DNA from: Lewinellaceae bacterium
Lineage (GTDB): Bacteria > Bacteroidota > Bacteroidia > Chitinophagales > Saprospiraceae
Assembly: GCA_020636275.1 (NCBI GenBank)
Contig: JACJYD010000001.1
Coordinates: 62,001-126,000, forward strand
Length of the DNA stretch: 64,000 nt
Direction: 5' to 3'
Shown here: one piece after another, positions 35,601 through 43,500 of the stretch
Numbering within the stretch: position 1 is the stretch's first letter
Layout of the letters: the number at the start of each line of letters is the position of its first letter
Program-made: the position numbers and the translations under genes
Notes under the pieces: generated by a model
Told to the model about the DNA's origin: nothing
The model's database searches: none
Seen by the model: only the letters and a program-made list of their open reading frames with translations

Positions 35601-36331
35601 GCCGTATTATCGATGAAGCCTGGCTGCAGGCCAAGGGCGTGATCGGCTTTTTCCCGGCGAACAGTATCGGAGACGATATTGAATTGTATACCGACGATTC
35701 GAGAAAGGGCGTAAAGGCGATCTTGCACCACCTGCGGCAGCAGGGCAAAAAGGCAGAAGGATTGCCCAACTTTTGCCTGTCGGATTTCGTGGCGCCGCGG
35801 CATAGCAAGAAGGCAGATTACGTAGGTGGATTTGCCGTAACGGCCGGTATCGGTATCGAAAAATGGGTGGCGCATTTTGAATCACAACACGACGATTACA
35901 GTGCTATTTTGTTAAAAGCCCTCGCCGACCGGCTGGCCGAAGCTTTTGCCGAGCGCATGCATGAGCGTGTGCGACGGGAATTTTGGGCCTACGCCCCCGA
36001 CGAAGCGCTCCCCAATGTGGAATTGATCGCTGAAGAATACCGGGGTATTCGTCCGGCCCCCGGCTACCCTGCTTGTCCGGATCACACTGAGAAGGAAACC
36101 CTTTTCCAACTCCTGGAGGCGCCTGAACATACCGGCATATTCCTGACGGAGAGCTATGCCATGTACCCTGCGGCCTCGGTAAGCGGGTGGTATTTTTCCC
36201 ACCCGGAATCCAAATACTTCGGACTTGGACAGATCGCAAAGGATCAGGTGATCGATTACGCCCACCGGAAAGGCCTGTCGATCGGAGAAATGGAGCGGTG
36301 GTTAGCGCCTAGTTTGAATTATGACGTTTAG
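32654..36331 (+). CDS. metH: Cobalamin-dependent methionine synthase
   Basis: This 1225-residue enzyme has all four modules. The homocysteine module has zinc ligands Cys243, Cys306 and Cys307 (NCALG, GGCCGTT). The pterin-binding module (about 350-610) includes NIGERTNVTGS. The B12 module has D752-V-H754-D-I-G757 (DxHxxG), where His754 should replace the lower ligand of cobalt. The C-terminal reactivation module binds SAM. It transfers the methyl of methyltetrahydrofolate to homocysteine. The length equals the E. coli protein. No cobalamin or SAM riboswitch is recognisable in the short leader. Confidence 0.97.
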   Translation: MNSLYDIVKDRILVIDGAMGTMIQQYKLNEADYRGERFAGFHRDIKGNNDILNLTQPHIIEEIHRAYLDAGADILETNTFNGTSISQTDYDMSDLAYEINRAAAEIARRAADEYTFRDPEKTRFVAGAMGPTNRTASISPDVNNPGFRAVTFDQLRDAYYDQARGLLDGGADILLVETIFDTLNAKAALFAIETLFEERGIRVPVMVSGTITDASGRTLSGQTPEAFWISISHVELFSVGLNCALGAKEMRPHLAALSNVANCAVSAYPNAGLPNEFGGYDQTAEEMREYIRDFVSGGLVNIIGGCCGTTPRHIQAMAEAVKGMKPRPITPKSSFTAFSGLEPLIIRPDSNFVNIGERTNVTGSRQFARLIKEGAYEEALGVARQQVEGGAQLLDVNMDEGLLDSEEVMAKFLHLIMSEPDIAKLPIMIDSSKFEVIEAGLKCVQGKCVVNSISLKEGEAQFIRQAKLVKRYGAAVVVMAFDEAGQADTVERKVNICMRAYRILTEQVGFKPQDIIFDPNIFAVATGIEGHNEYAIHYIEATRQIKARCPGSKISGGVSNISFSFRGNDRVREAMHSAFLYHAIQAGMDMGIVNAGMIDVYEEVPAELLQLVEDVLFNRKLDATDALTQYAEQIKGGGRVVQKDLEWRNSSLEERISHALVKGNTDFIEVDTEEAHQKYPTPLSVIEGPLMDGMNKVGDLFGAGKMFLPQVVKSARVMKKAVAYLTPFIEKQQAETGGRAKGKILLATVKGDVHDIGKNIVGVVLGCNNFEIIDLGVMVPAERILQEARARQVDVIGLSGLITPSLDEMVHVAREMEREGFQIPLLIGGATTSKTHTAVKIEQEYSGLAIHVLDASRSVAIASTLLGEDEAARKNLIRSTREEYQRIREQRQSRKSSKEYLSLEEARNKQFQLEWSEYVPPRPRFLGVQAFESYSLEELAGYIDWTPFFSSWQLKGKYPEIFEDPVIGEEARKLYADAQSMLRRIIDEAWLQAKGVIGFFPANSIGDDIELYTDDSRKGVKAILHHLRQQGKKAEGLPNFCLSDFVAPRHSKKADYVGGFAVTAGIGIEKWVAHFESQHDDYSAILLKALADRLAEAFAERMHERVRREFWAYAPDEALPNVELIAEEYRGIRPAPGYPACPDHTEKETLFQLLEAPEHTGIFLTESYAMYPAASVSGWYFSHPESKYFGLGQIAKDQVIDYAHRKGLSIGEMERWLAPSLNYDV

Positions 36332-36341
36332 CTGTCCGATT

Positions 36342-36403
36342 CAATTCAATAATTATGCTGAATTGTATATCAAAGTTGAGTAATTTTGCTACTCAATTTT
36401 GAT
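36342..36403 (+). promoter_or_regulatory. Promoter embedded in palindromes before the polysaccharide regulator
   Basis: The inverted repeat ATCAAAGTTGAGTA (36369-36382) / TACTCAATTTTGAT (36390-36403) has one G-T pair. Its centre holds TAATTTTG (36381-36388), a perfect Bacteroidota -7 match. A second inverted repeat, CAATTCA/TGAATTG, lies at 36342-36365. The ATG at 36405 is only 16 bp after the -7 element, so the mRNA may be nearly leaderless. Confidence 0.5.
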
Positions 36404-36404
36404 A

Positions 36405-36938
36405 ATGATAGAAGCGCTCATTTCTTCTAAAACGCGGATCAAGCTCTTGCTCAAGTTTTTCCTAAACAGCAAGACCACTTCTTATTTGCGCAGTCTGGAA
36501 GGTGAGTTCGGGGAATCGACAAACGCTATTCGGCTGGAATTGAACCGGCTGGAAGGAGCCGGCATGTTGGTTTCTCAATTGAATGGAAACAAGAAGATCT
36601 ATCAAGCCAACACCAAACATCCCCTATTTCAGGAAATACACCGGCTGCTGTTGAAGCATATCGGTTTGGATCACATCGTGGAGCACGTCATTGAAAGACT
36701 GGGTGACGTGGAGCGCGTCTACCTGGCCGGCAAATTCGCCAAAGGACTGGACAGCTCCATTATCGATCTGATCTTTGTCGGAGATATTGAAAAGGAGTAC
36801 CTCATCCAGTTGATCGACAAAGTGGAAGATGCCATCCAGCGACGGATCCGCTATTTGATCTACAGCGCGCAGGAACACCAGGACATCGCCTGGCACACCT
36901 TTGACCCTGAACCACTTTTACTTTGGGCTAGAGATTAA
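36405..36938 (+). CDS. Winged-helix regulator with nucleotidyltransferase-like domain
   Basis: This protein of about 177 residues sits at the head of the polysaccharide locus. Residues 5-75 look like an ArsR/MarR-type winged helix (SLEGEFGESTNAIRLELNRLEGAGM, anchors EFGES and LNRLE). Residues 95-150 contain AGKFAKGLDSSIIDLIFVGDI, cited by GKFAKG and DLIFVG, which resembles a nucleotidyltransferase fold with a degraded GSFARG-type motif. Similar two-part proteins head exopolysaccharide operons in Bacteroidota. I prefer the ATG at 36405 over the TTG at 36399, because the palindrome ends just before it. Autoregulation is likely. Confidence 0.75.
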   Translation: MIEALISSKTRIKLLLKFFLNSKTTSYLRSLEGEFGESTNAIRLELNRLEGAGMLVSQLNGNKKIYQANTKHPLFQEIHRLLLKHIGLDHIVEHVIERLGDVERVYLAGKFAKGLDSSIIDLIFVGDIEKEYLIQLIDKVEDAIQRRIRYLIYSAQEHQDIAWHTFDPEPLLLWARD

Positions 36939-36946
36939 ATCCCATA

Positions 36947-38143
36947 ATGAAAACAGACATTGCCATTGTAGGAGCAGGGATTGTTGGGTTGGCTACCGCC
37001 CTCCAATTAAGCCGCAAAAAACCGGACCTGAAGATCTGTGTATTGGACAAGGAGCAGGAAGTTGCCGCCCATCAAACGGGGCACAACAGCGGAGTGATCC
37101 ATTCCGGTATTTACTACAAACCGGGAGGGTCCAAGGCGGTCAATTGCCGGAAAGGGTACCGCTACCTGCTCGATTTTTGCGTAGAAAATGAGGTTCCGCA
37201 CGATATTTGCGGCAAGGTGATCGTCGCTACCCGGCCGGAAGAAATCCCCTTGCTCAAGGGCATTTTTGAACGCGGCCAAGCCAACGGCCTGGAAGGTATC
37301 CGGATGCTGACCGCTGAAGAAGTTGTTGAAAAAGAACCCCACGTGGCCGCGTTGGCCGGAATTTGGGTACCACAGACCGGTATTGTAGATTTCGGAGTGG
37401 TGGCCCGTAAATACGCCGAATTAATTCAAAATCAGGGCGGAACCCTGCTGCTGGGACGAGCGCTTACAGGCATGGAGCGCCGGGATGGGAAGATCCTGGT
37501 CAAAAGCACCGGCGGGGAGATCGAAACAAAGGTCCTGGTCAATTGCGCGGGGTTATTTGCCGACAAAGCCGCTCGTATGACCGGTATCGATCCCGGGTGC
37601 CTGATCGTTCCGTTCCGCGGGGAATACTATGTGCTTTCAAAAGAGAAAGAAGAACTCGTCAATAACCTCATCTATCCCGTTCCGAATCCAAATTTCCCAT
37701 TTCTGGGTGTGCACTACACCCGGATGATGCGAGGCGGAATTGAAGCCGGTCCCAACGCGGTGCTGGCATTCCGCAGGGAGGGATACAGCCGGTGGGATAT
37801 CCGGTGGGGTGAATTGATGGAAACGTTTGCCTATCCCGGTTTCCGGACGGTGGCCGGTAAATACTGGAAAACGGGCATGGGAGAGATCTATCGTTCATTT
37901 TCCAAAGCCGCATTTGTGCGCGCGCTGCAGCATCTCATTCCGGAGGTAACGGGCAAAGACCTGCGGAGAGGCGGCGCCGGCGTCCGGGCCCAGGCTATCG
38001 ACCCGAAGGGCAATCTGATCGACGATTTTCTCATTCACGAAAGTCCAAAGGTGATCAATGTGCTCAATGCGCCTTCTCCGGCGGCAACGGCATCGTTGGC
38101 CATTGGGGAAACCGTCGCTGAAAAAGTGATCCAACAATTATAA
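36947..38143 (+). CDS. lhgO: L-2-hydroxyglutarate oxidase
   Basis: This 398-residue FAD-dependent oxidase of the DAO fold has the Rossmann motif VGAGIVGLATA near residue 8. HQTGHNSGVIHSGIYY (about 42-57) is characteristic of LhgO/YgaF proteins and holds the flavin-linked His. The C-terminal RRGGAGVRAQAID binds substrate and FAD. It oxidises L-2-hydroxyglutarate to 2-oxoglutarate and passes electrons to the membrane quinone pool. It begins 8 bp after the regulator, so it is in the same transcript, a place not obviously linked to polysaccharide synthesis. Confidence 0.88.
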   Translation: MKTDIAIVGAGIVGLATALQLSRKKPDLKICVLDKEQEVAAHQTGHNSGVIHSGIYYKPGGSKAVNCRKGYRYLLDFCVENEVPHDICGKVIVATRPEEIPLLKGIFERGQANGLEGIRMLTAEEVVEKEPHVAALAGIWVPQTGIVDFGVVARKYAELIQNQGGTLLLGRALTGMERRDGKILVKSTGGEIETKVLVNCAGLFADKAARMTGIDPGCLIVPFRGEYYVLSKEKEELVNNLIYPVPNPNFPFLGVHYTRMMRGGIEAGPNAVLAFRREGYSRWDIRWGELMETFAYPGFRTVAGKYWKTGMGEIYRSFSKAAFVRALQHLIPEVTGKDLRRGGAGVRAQAIDPKGNLIDDFLIHESPKVINVLNAPSPAATASLAIGETVAEKVIQQL

Positions 38144-38156
38144 CCAAAAAACCAAT

Positions 38157-38738
38157 ATGGAAGACGTATTTATCCACCCCAGCGCCATCGTGGAGGAAGG
38201 CGCTCAGCTTGGAAAAGGAACCAAGATCTGGCATTTTTGCCACCTAATGCCGGGCTGCAGGCTCGGCGAAAATTGTTCGTTGGGACAAAACGTATTCGTA
38301 GCCAGTGGCGTGGTACTAGGCAGTAATGTCAAAGTACAGAACAACGTATCCCTTTACGAAGGAGTAGAATGCGAGGATGATGTTTTTCTGGGACCATCCA
38401 TGGTTTTCACCAATGTCATCAACCCCCGCAGCGCGGTCAATCGCCGCGGACAATATGCCGTGACACACGTGGAACGCGGCGCCACGATCGGCGCTAACGC
38501 GACGATCGTTTGCGGCAACCGGATCGGCGCCTTTTCGTTCATCGGCGCCGGGTCGGTAGTGACCAAAGACGTACCTTCGTTTGCCCTGGTAGTTGGGAAT
38601 CCGGCGAAGCAAACCGGATGGATGAGCCGATTTGGGCACCGATTGAAATTTGATGAAAACGGAAATGCCGTTTGTCCGGAAAGTGGCGAGCGATATGTGC
38701 TCGAAAATGGCCTGGTAAGTGTTGAAAACCCCGATTGA
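38157..38738 (+). CDS. WbpD-like sugar N-acetyltransferase (hexapeptide repeat)
   Basis: This 193-residue left-handed beta-helix enzyme has repeated hexapeptides: FIHPSAIVEEGAQLGKGTKIWH (anchors FIHPSAIVEEGA), LGENCSLGQNVFVASG, IGANATIVCG. It resembles UDP-2-acetamido-3-amino-2,3-dideoxyglucuronate N-acetyltransferase (WbpD/WlbB), which acts on a UDP-aminouronate for surface glycans. The matching dehydrogenase (WbpB) and aminotransferase (WbpE) are not in the window. The gene lies 13 bp after lhgO and 13 bp before the nucleotide-sugar dehydrogenase. Confidence 0.85.
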   Translation: MEDVFIHPSAIVEEGAQLGKGTKIWHFCHLMPGCRLGENCSLGQNVFVASGVVLGSNVKVQNNVSLYEGVECEDDVFLGPSMVFTNVINPRSAVNRRGQYAVTHVERGATIGANATIVCGNRIGAFSFIGAGSVVTKDVPSFALVVGNPAKQTGWMSRFGHRLKFDENGNAVCPESGERYVLENGLVSVENPD

Positions 38739-38751
38739 TAAATAAACCGAA

Positions 38752-40050
38752 ATGACTGTGTACAAAAAATTAGAAAAAAAAGAGAAGCGCATAGCCGTGG
38801 TTGGCCTGGGCTATGTGGGGCTGCCGCTCGCCCTGGAATTTGCCAAGAAATTTCAGGTGATCGGATTTGATATCAGCGCCGATCGGATCGCTTTAATGAA
38901 GCAGGGCATTGATCCATCCAATGAGTTGGAAGCGGAGAACTTCCTCGACAAGGATATCTCCTTCACCGCGGATCCCAAGGATCTGAAGGGTGCGCACTTT
39001 TTTATCGTAGCCGTGCCCACCCCGGTCGACGAACACAAGGTGCCGAATTTGAATCCCTTGCTCTCCGCCTCCGAAACTGTTGGCCGGTTTTTGAAAAAAG
39101 GCGATTACGTGGTCTTTGAATCCACCGTTTATCCCGGATGTACGGAAGAGGATTGCCTGCCCATCCTCGAGGAACAATCCGGATTGAAAGGAGGGGTGGA
39201 CTTTAAATATGGCTACTCGCCCGAACGGATCAATCCGGGTGACCGCGAGCGCACGATCGAAAAGATCGTCAAGGTGGTATCGGGTAATGATGCCGAAGCG
39301 CTGGAAGAGATCGCCCAAACCTACGGAGCGATCATCTCCGCCGGCATTTTCCGGGCGGCATCGGTCAAAGCGGCTGAAGCGGCCAAGGTGATCGAGAACA
39401 CCCAGCGCGACCTGAACATTTCCTTCATGAACGAGCTCTCCATCATCTTCGACCGGATGGGCCTGGATACCAAGCACGTATTGGAAGCCGCTTCCACCAA
39501 ATGGAATTTTATGAAATTCTATCCAGGTCTGGTCGGTGGGCATTGTATTAGCGTGGATCCCTATTATTTGCTCCACAAGTCGAAACAACTGGGTTACGAT
39601 CCGCAGGTGATCCTGAGCGGACGCCGGATCAATGACGGCATGCCGGCCTTTATTGCCAAGCGACTGGTTCAAATGCTGATCCACAACGGCAAGAGCCCCG
39701 GGCAGTCCAAGGTCCTGGTGATGGGAGTTACCTTCAAGGAGAATGTTTCCGATATCCGGAACTCCAAAGTGGTAGATCTGATCCGGGAATTGATGCAATT
39801 TTCGGTTAATGTGCACGTGACCGACAAGCATGCTTCCCCTAATGAAGTGGCGCATGAATACAAACTCACGCTGCTGGACAATATTTCAAATGATTACGAC
39901 GCCGTCGTGGTGGCCGTCAATCACAAAGAATACCAGAACCTGGATTCGGCCTATTTCCAATCCATCATGAAAGACCACCCCATTCTGATGGATTTAAAGG
40001 GAATTTACTCGTTTGCCAGTCAGAATGGTTTTACATACTGGAGCTTATGA
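38752..40050 (+). CDS. Nucleotide-sugar 6-dehydrogenase (TviB/WbpA type)
   Basis: This 432-residue UDP-sugar dehydrogenase oxidises the C6 alcohol to a carboxylate. The N-terminal NAD motif is VVGLGYVGLPLA (about 17-28). STVYPGCTEE (about 124) and SPERINPGD (about 155) are family blocks. The catalytic Cys is in GGHCISVDPYYL (about 263). FKENVSDIRNSKV is the C-terminal substrate site. The TviB/WbpA/WecC group uses UDP-GlcNAc, UDP-GalNAc or ManNAc; the exact substrate cannot be read off. The UpxY-like start overlaps its stop (ATGA). Confidence 0.9.
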   Translation: MTVYKKLEKKEKRIAVVGLGYVGLPLALEFAKKFQVIGFDISADRIALMKQGIDPSNELEAENFLDKDISFTADPKDLKGAHFFIVAVPTPVDEHKVPNLNPLLSASETVGRFLKKGDYVVFESTVYPGCTEEDCLPILEEQSGLKGGVDFKYGYSPERINPGDRERTIEKIVKVVSGNDAEALEEIAQTYGAIISAGIFRAASVKAAEAAKVIENTQRDLNISFMNELSIIFDRMGLDTKHVLEAASTKWNFMKFYPGLVGGHCISVDPYYLLHKSKQLGYDPQVILSGRRINDGMPAFIAKRLVQMLIHNGKSPGQSKVLVMGVTFKENVSDIRNSKVVDLIRELMQFSVNVHVTDKHASPNEVAHEYKLTLLDNISNDYDAVVVAVNHKEYQNLDSAYFQSIMKDHPILMDLKGIYSFASQNGFTYWSL

Positions 40051-40595
40051 GCCAGGAAGTCTATGAAAACCACCTCGATCCGGTCGAGACGAGGTGGTTT
40101 GCAGTCTATACGCGGTACAAATGCGAGAAAATGGTATTCCGGCAGTTGGTCCAAAAGAAAATTTCGGTCTACCTGCCGCTTCAAAAGCATACCCGGCGGT
40201 ATACCCGAAAGATCCGGACCGTCGAATTGCCGCTGATCAGCTGCTATATCTTTGTAAAGATCACCAAAGATGATTACGTTCGCGTGTTGGAAACGGAGAA
40301 CGTGCAGGGATTTGTTCGCTTTTCCAAAAATTTGATCTCTATTCCCGAATATGAGATCGACCTGATGAAGCGGATCCTGGGTGAAAACTGGGAAGTTCAG
40401 GCGGAAAAGACCTCCTTTGTCGCAGGCGATGAGGTGGAAATCGCCGTGGGCAACCTGGTCGGTATGAAAGGTATCCTGGTCGAAGCGGATGAAAACAAAT
40501 CACAAGTGCTCGTGGAGCTGGAGCGGCTGGGATATACCTTGCGCATAACAGTGGACAAATCCATCCTTCAGAAAACCAGCAGGAGTGGGAAATAA
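40047..40595 (+). CDS. UpxY/NusG-like transcription antiterminator
   Basis: This 182-residue protein has an N-terminal NGN domain (about 15-110; WFAVYTRYKCEKMVFRQL, anchors WFAVYT and KCEK) and a C-terminal KOW-like barrel (about 120-175). It is a specialised NusG paralogue like UpxY of Bacteroides or RfaH. Such proteins are usually encoded in, and stop early termination of, a long polysaccharide operon. It overlaps the previous gene by 4 bp, so is translationally coupled. The many small hairpins between later genes may be what it must overcome; that is inference. Confidence 0.88.
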   Translation: MSQEVYENHLDPVETRWFAVYTRYKCEKMVFRQLVQKKISVYLPLQKHTRRYTRKIRTVELPLISCYIFVKITKDDYVRVLETENVQGFVRFSKNLISIPEYEIDLMKRILGENWEVQAEKTSFVAGDEVEIAVGNLVGMKGILVEADENKSQVLVELERLGYTLRITVDKSILQKTSRSGK

Positions 40596-40606
40596 AATTC
40601 AAACCC

Positions 40607-41212
40607 TTGAGCGACAGACATATTCATCCGATTTTTGAAAAACTTCTTCAACGGGAAGAGCGCGAACAGCGCCTGGGCCAACGCAGTAAGGTGATCTGGC
40701 TTACCGGCTTGTCCGGATCCGGAAAGAGCACCCTGGCCCTTCGCCTGGAACGCCTCCTCTTTGAGGAGGGGTACTTTGCCCAGGTGCTCGACGGTGACAA
40801 TATCCGATCCGGGATCAATAACAACCTCTCTTTCAGCATCGAAGACCGGCAAGAGAACATACGCCGGATCGCCGAAATTTCCCGCTTATACCTGCACAGT
40901 GGCCTCATCACCATCAATTGCTTTATCAGCCCTACCCGGGCGATCCGCGAATACGCCCGGCAGATCATCGGTCCGGAGGATTTTCTGGAGATCTACATCA
41001 ACGCTCCCCTGGATGTTTGTGAAAGCAGAGATGTAAAGGGGCTCTACCAAAAAGCCAGAAACGGAGAAATCAAAGAGTTTACGGGAATCGATTCCCCCTA
41101 CGAGGCCCCAGAAAAACCCGATCTGGAGATCCGCACCGATCAGTTGTCGGTACAGGATGCGACCGGGGTGCTCTTTAAATTTTTGCTACCGCACATTGAG
41201 AAACGAATATAG
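40607..41212 (+). CDS. cysC: Adenylylsulfate kinase
   Basis: This 201-residue kinase phosphorylates adenosine 5'-phosphosulfate to PAPS. The Walker A GLSGSGKST is at 34-42. DGDNIRSGIN and the FISPTRAIRE loop match the family. The C-terminal DSPYEAPEKPDLEI segment closes the site. The start codon must be TTG at 40607, since no ATG exists before the P-loop. It is followed by cysD and cysN, so the three genes make PAPS from sulfate and ATP. No reductase gene for using PAPS in cysteine synthesis is near. Confidence 0.93.
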   Translation: MSDRHIHPIFEKLLQREEREQRLGQRSKVIWLTGLSGSGKSTLALRLERLLFEEGYFAQVLDGDNIRSGINNNLSFSIEDRQENIRRIAEISRLYLHSGLITINCFISPTRAIREYARQIIGPEDFLEIYINAPLDVCESRDVKGLYQKARNGEIKEFTGIDSPYEAPEKPDLEIRTDQLSVQDATGVLFKFLLPHIEKRI

Positions 41213-41247
41213 AAGCCATTTGGCGCGCTGTATTTAAACGACTGTTT

Positions 41248-42150
41248 ATGAACTATCATCTAAACCACCTGAAAGAACTGGAGTCGGAGTCCATCTTCGT
41301 TATTCGCGAAGTAGCCTCCCAATTTGAAAATCCGGTGATCCTTTTCTCGGGAGGTAAGGACTCCATTTTGCTGACCTATCTGGCACAGAAGGCCTTTTAC
41401 CCTGCCCGGATCCCCTGTCCCCTGTTGCACATCGACACCGGGCATAATTTCCCGGAAACCATGGAATACCGCGACCGGCTGGTCAAACGCCTGGGCGTTA
41501 AACTGGTCGTGGGCTCCGTGCAGGAAGCGATCGACAAGGGACGCGCTGTGGAGGAAAAAGGATATAATGCCAGCCGGAACGCCCTTCAGACCCAGGTACT
41601 ACTCGACACCCTGGAGGCAGGAAAATATGATGCCGCGATGGGCGGAGGACGGAGAGATGAAGAAAAGGCACGGGCCAAGGAACGCTTCTTCTCCCATCGC
41701 GATGAGTTTGGTCAATGGGATCCGAAGAACCAACGCCCCGAGCTCTGGAATCTCTTCAATAGCCGGAAGCATATCGGGGAGCACTTCCGCGTGTTTCCCA
41801 TCAGTAACTGGACGGAATTGGATGTCTGGCAGTACCTCCTCATGGAAAAGGTCGAATTGCCCTCCCTCTATTTCTCGCATCAACGGGAGTGTTTCGTCCG
41901 GGACGGCGTGATCTACGCAGATTCCGATTACATCCGCAAGCGACCTGAAGAAAAAGTAGAGCGCATGCAAGTCCGATTCCGGACCATAGGCGACATGACC
42001 TGTACGGGAGCCTCGTATTCGGATGCCAACACGCTGGAGAAGATCGTAGCAGAGGTGGCCGCTTCCCGCGTTACCGAGCGCGGCACCCGCGCCGACGACA
42101 AACGCTCCGAAACAGCGATGGAAGACCGGAAAAAACAAGGGTATTTTTAA
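41248..42150 (+). CDS. cysD: Sulfate adenylyltransferase small subunit
   Basis: This 300-residue ATP-pyrophosphatase forms adenylylsulfate with CysN. The PP-loop SGGKDS is at 34-39. The HIDTGHNFPE and GGGRRDEEKARAKER blocks are typical, and the C-terminus has the RTIGDMTCTGA sequence. Length fits the family. The subunit acts in the cytoplasm. A strong hairpin separates it from cysN within the same operon. Confidence 0.96.
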   Translation: MNYHLNHLKELESESIFVIREVASQFENPVILFSGGKDSILLTYLAQKAFYPARIPCPLLHIDTGHNFPETMEYRDRLVKRLGVKLVVGSVQEAIDKGRAVEEKGYNASRNALQTQVLLDTLEAGKYDAAMGGGRRDEEKARAKERFFSHRDEFGQWDPKNQRPELWNLFNSRKHIGEHFRVFPISNWTELDVWQYLLMEKVELPSLYFSHQRECFVRDGVIYADSDYIRKRPEEKVERMQVRFRTIGDMTCTGASYSDANTLEKIVAEVAASRVTERGTRADDKRSETAMEDRKKQGYF

Positions 42151-42160
42151 GAGGGTATAA

Positions 42161-42210
42161 GATTATAAGGGTATAAGTTTTTATCGGTAAAAACTTATAC
42201 CCTGATAATC
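42161..42210 (+). promoter_or_regulatory. Strong hairpin between cysD and cysN
   Basis: A 15-bp perfect stem (GGGTATAAGTTTTTA / TAAAAACTTATACCC) with loop TCGG spans 42169-42202. After a 2-base mismatch an outer GATTAT/ATAATC stem follows. It sits 11 bp past the cysD stop in a 75-bp gap. It may tune the cysD:cysN ratio or be an attenuator. Confidence 0.6.
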
Positions 42211-42225
42211 TCAAAAACAAATAAA

Positions 42226-43491
42226 ATGCACGAAATCGATTATACCGATATGGAACTGCTTCGCTTTACGACAGCGGGCAGCGTAGACGACGGCAAAAGC
42301 ACCCTGATCGGGCGTTTGTTGTACGATAGCAAGTCTATTTTAGAAGATCAGTATGAAGCGGTTCGCCTGAGCAGTGAACGCCGGGGCGAAAAAGAGGTAA
42401 ACCTGGCCTTGCTGACAGACGGGCTCAAGGCCGAACGCGAACAAGGGATCACGATCGATGTGGCCTACCGCTATTTTTCCACGCCCAAGCGCAAATTCAT
42501 CATTGCGGATACGCCCGGCCATATTCAGTATACCCGCAATATGGTGACCGGCGCATCCACCGCCAACGTAGCGCTCATTTTGGTGGACGCCCGGCAAGGG
42601 GTACTGGAACAGACCCGCAGGCATTCCATCATCGCCTCCCTCCTGCAAATTCCGCACATGGTGGTCTGTGTCAACAAAATGGACCTGGTGGATTACAATG
42701 AGGAGACCTATGAGAGTATCCGGCATGATTTTGAGAATTTCGCTTCCAAACTCGATGTGCACGATATCTCGTTCATTCCGATCTCTGCCCTGAGAGGCGA
42801 TAATGTCGTCAGCCGTTCCAAAAGTATGGACTGGTACCAGGGCCCAACCTTGATGTACTACCTGGAGAACGTCCATATCGCAAGCGACCACAACTTTATC
42901 GACTGCCGGTTTCCGGTGCAATACGTGGTCCGACCGAATACGGATGAATTTCACGATTATCGCGGGTATTCCGGGCGGGTTTCCGGAGGTATTTTCCGGA
43001 AAGGAGACCGGGTACTGCTCCTGCCAAGCGGATTTACTTCTACCATTTCAAAGATCGATACGTTCGATGGAGAAGTGGATGAAGCTTTTCCTCCGATGTC
43101 TGCAACCTTGCTTTTGGAAAATGACATTGATATCAGCCGGGGCGACATGATCGTGCGGGAAAACAATATTCCCCAGATCACCCAGGATATTGAGGCGATG
43201 GTTTGCTGGTTCAATGAGCGCCCATTGCAGCTAAACGGGAAATACGCCCTCCGGCATACCACCCAGGAGATGCGTTGTGTCATAAAGGAAATCCGGTACA
43301 AACTGGACATCAACACCTTGCACCGCAACCTCGAGGACAAGCATATTGTAATGAACGATATCGCCCGGATCGTGCTGCGGACCACCAAACCCATTTTTGC
43401 AGATCCCTACCGGAAAAACAGGATCACCGGCAGCCTGATCCTGATCGACGAAGGCACCAATGAGACCGTTGGGGCGGGGATGATCATTTAA
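42226..43491 (+). CDS. cysN: Sulfate adenylyltransferase large (GTPase) subunit
   Basis: This 421-residue elongation-factor-like GTPase drives ATP sulfurylase. G1 is GSVDDGKST (18-26), G3 is DTPGH (about 91-95) and G4 is NKMD (about 148). The domain II/III barrels follow. It is the short form, without a fused APS kinase, which fits the separate cysC. Together with CysD it makes APS at the cost of GTP. The next gene (epimerase) starts 9 bp later. Confidence 0.95.
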   Translation: MHEIDYTDMELLRFTTAGSVDDGKSTLIGRLLYDSKSILEDQYEAVRLSSERRGEKEVNLALLTDGLKAEREQGITIDVAYRYFSTPKRKFIIADTPGHIQYTRNMVTGASTANVALILVDARQGVLEQTRRHSIIASLLQIPHMVVCVNKMDLVDYNEETYESIRHDFENFASKLDVHDISFIPISALRGDNVVSRSKSMDWYQGPTLMYYLENVHIASDHNFIDCRFPVQYVVRPNTDEFHDYRGYSGRVSGGIFRKGDRVLLLPSGFTSTISKIDTFDGEVDEAFPPMSATLLLENDIDISRGDMIVRENNIPQITQDIEAMVCWFNERPLQLNGKYALRHTTQEMRCVIKEIRYKLDINTLHRNLEDKHIVMNDIARIVLRTTKPIFADPYRKNRITGSLILIDEGTNETVGAGMII

Positions 43492-43500
43492 AAAGAAAAG

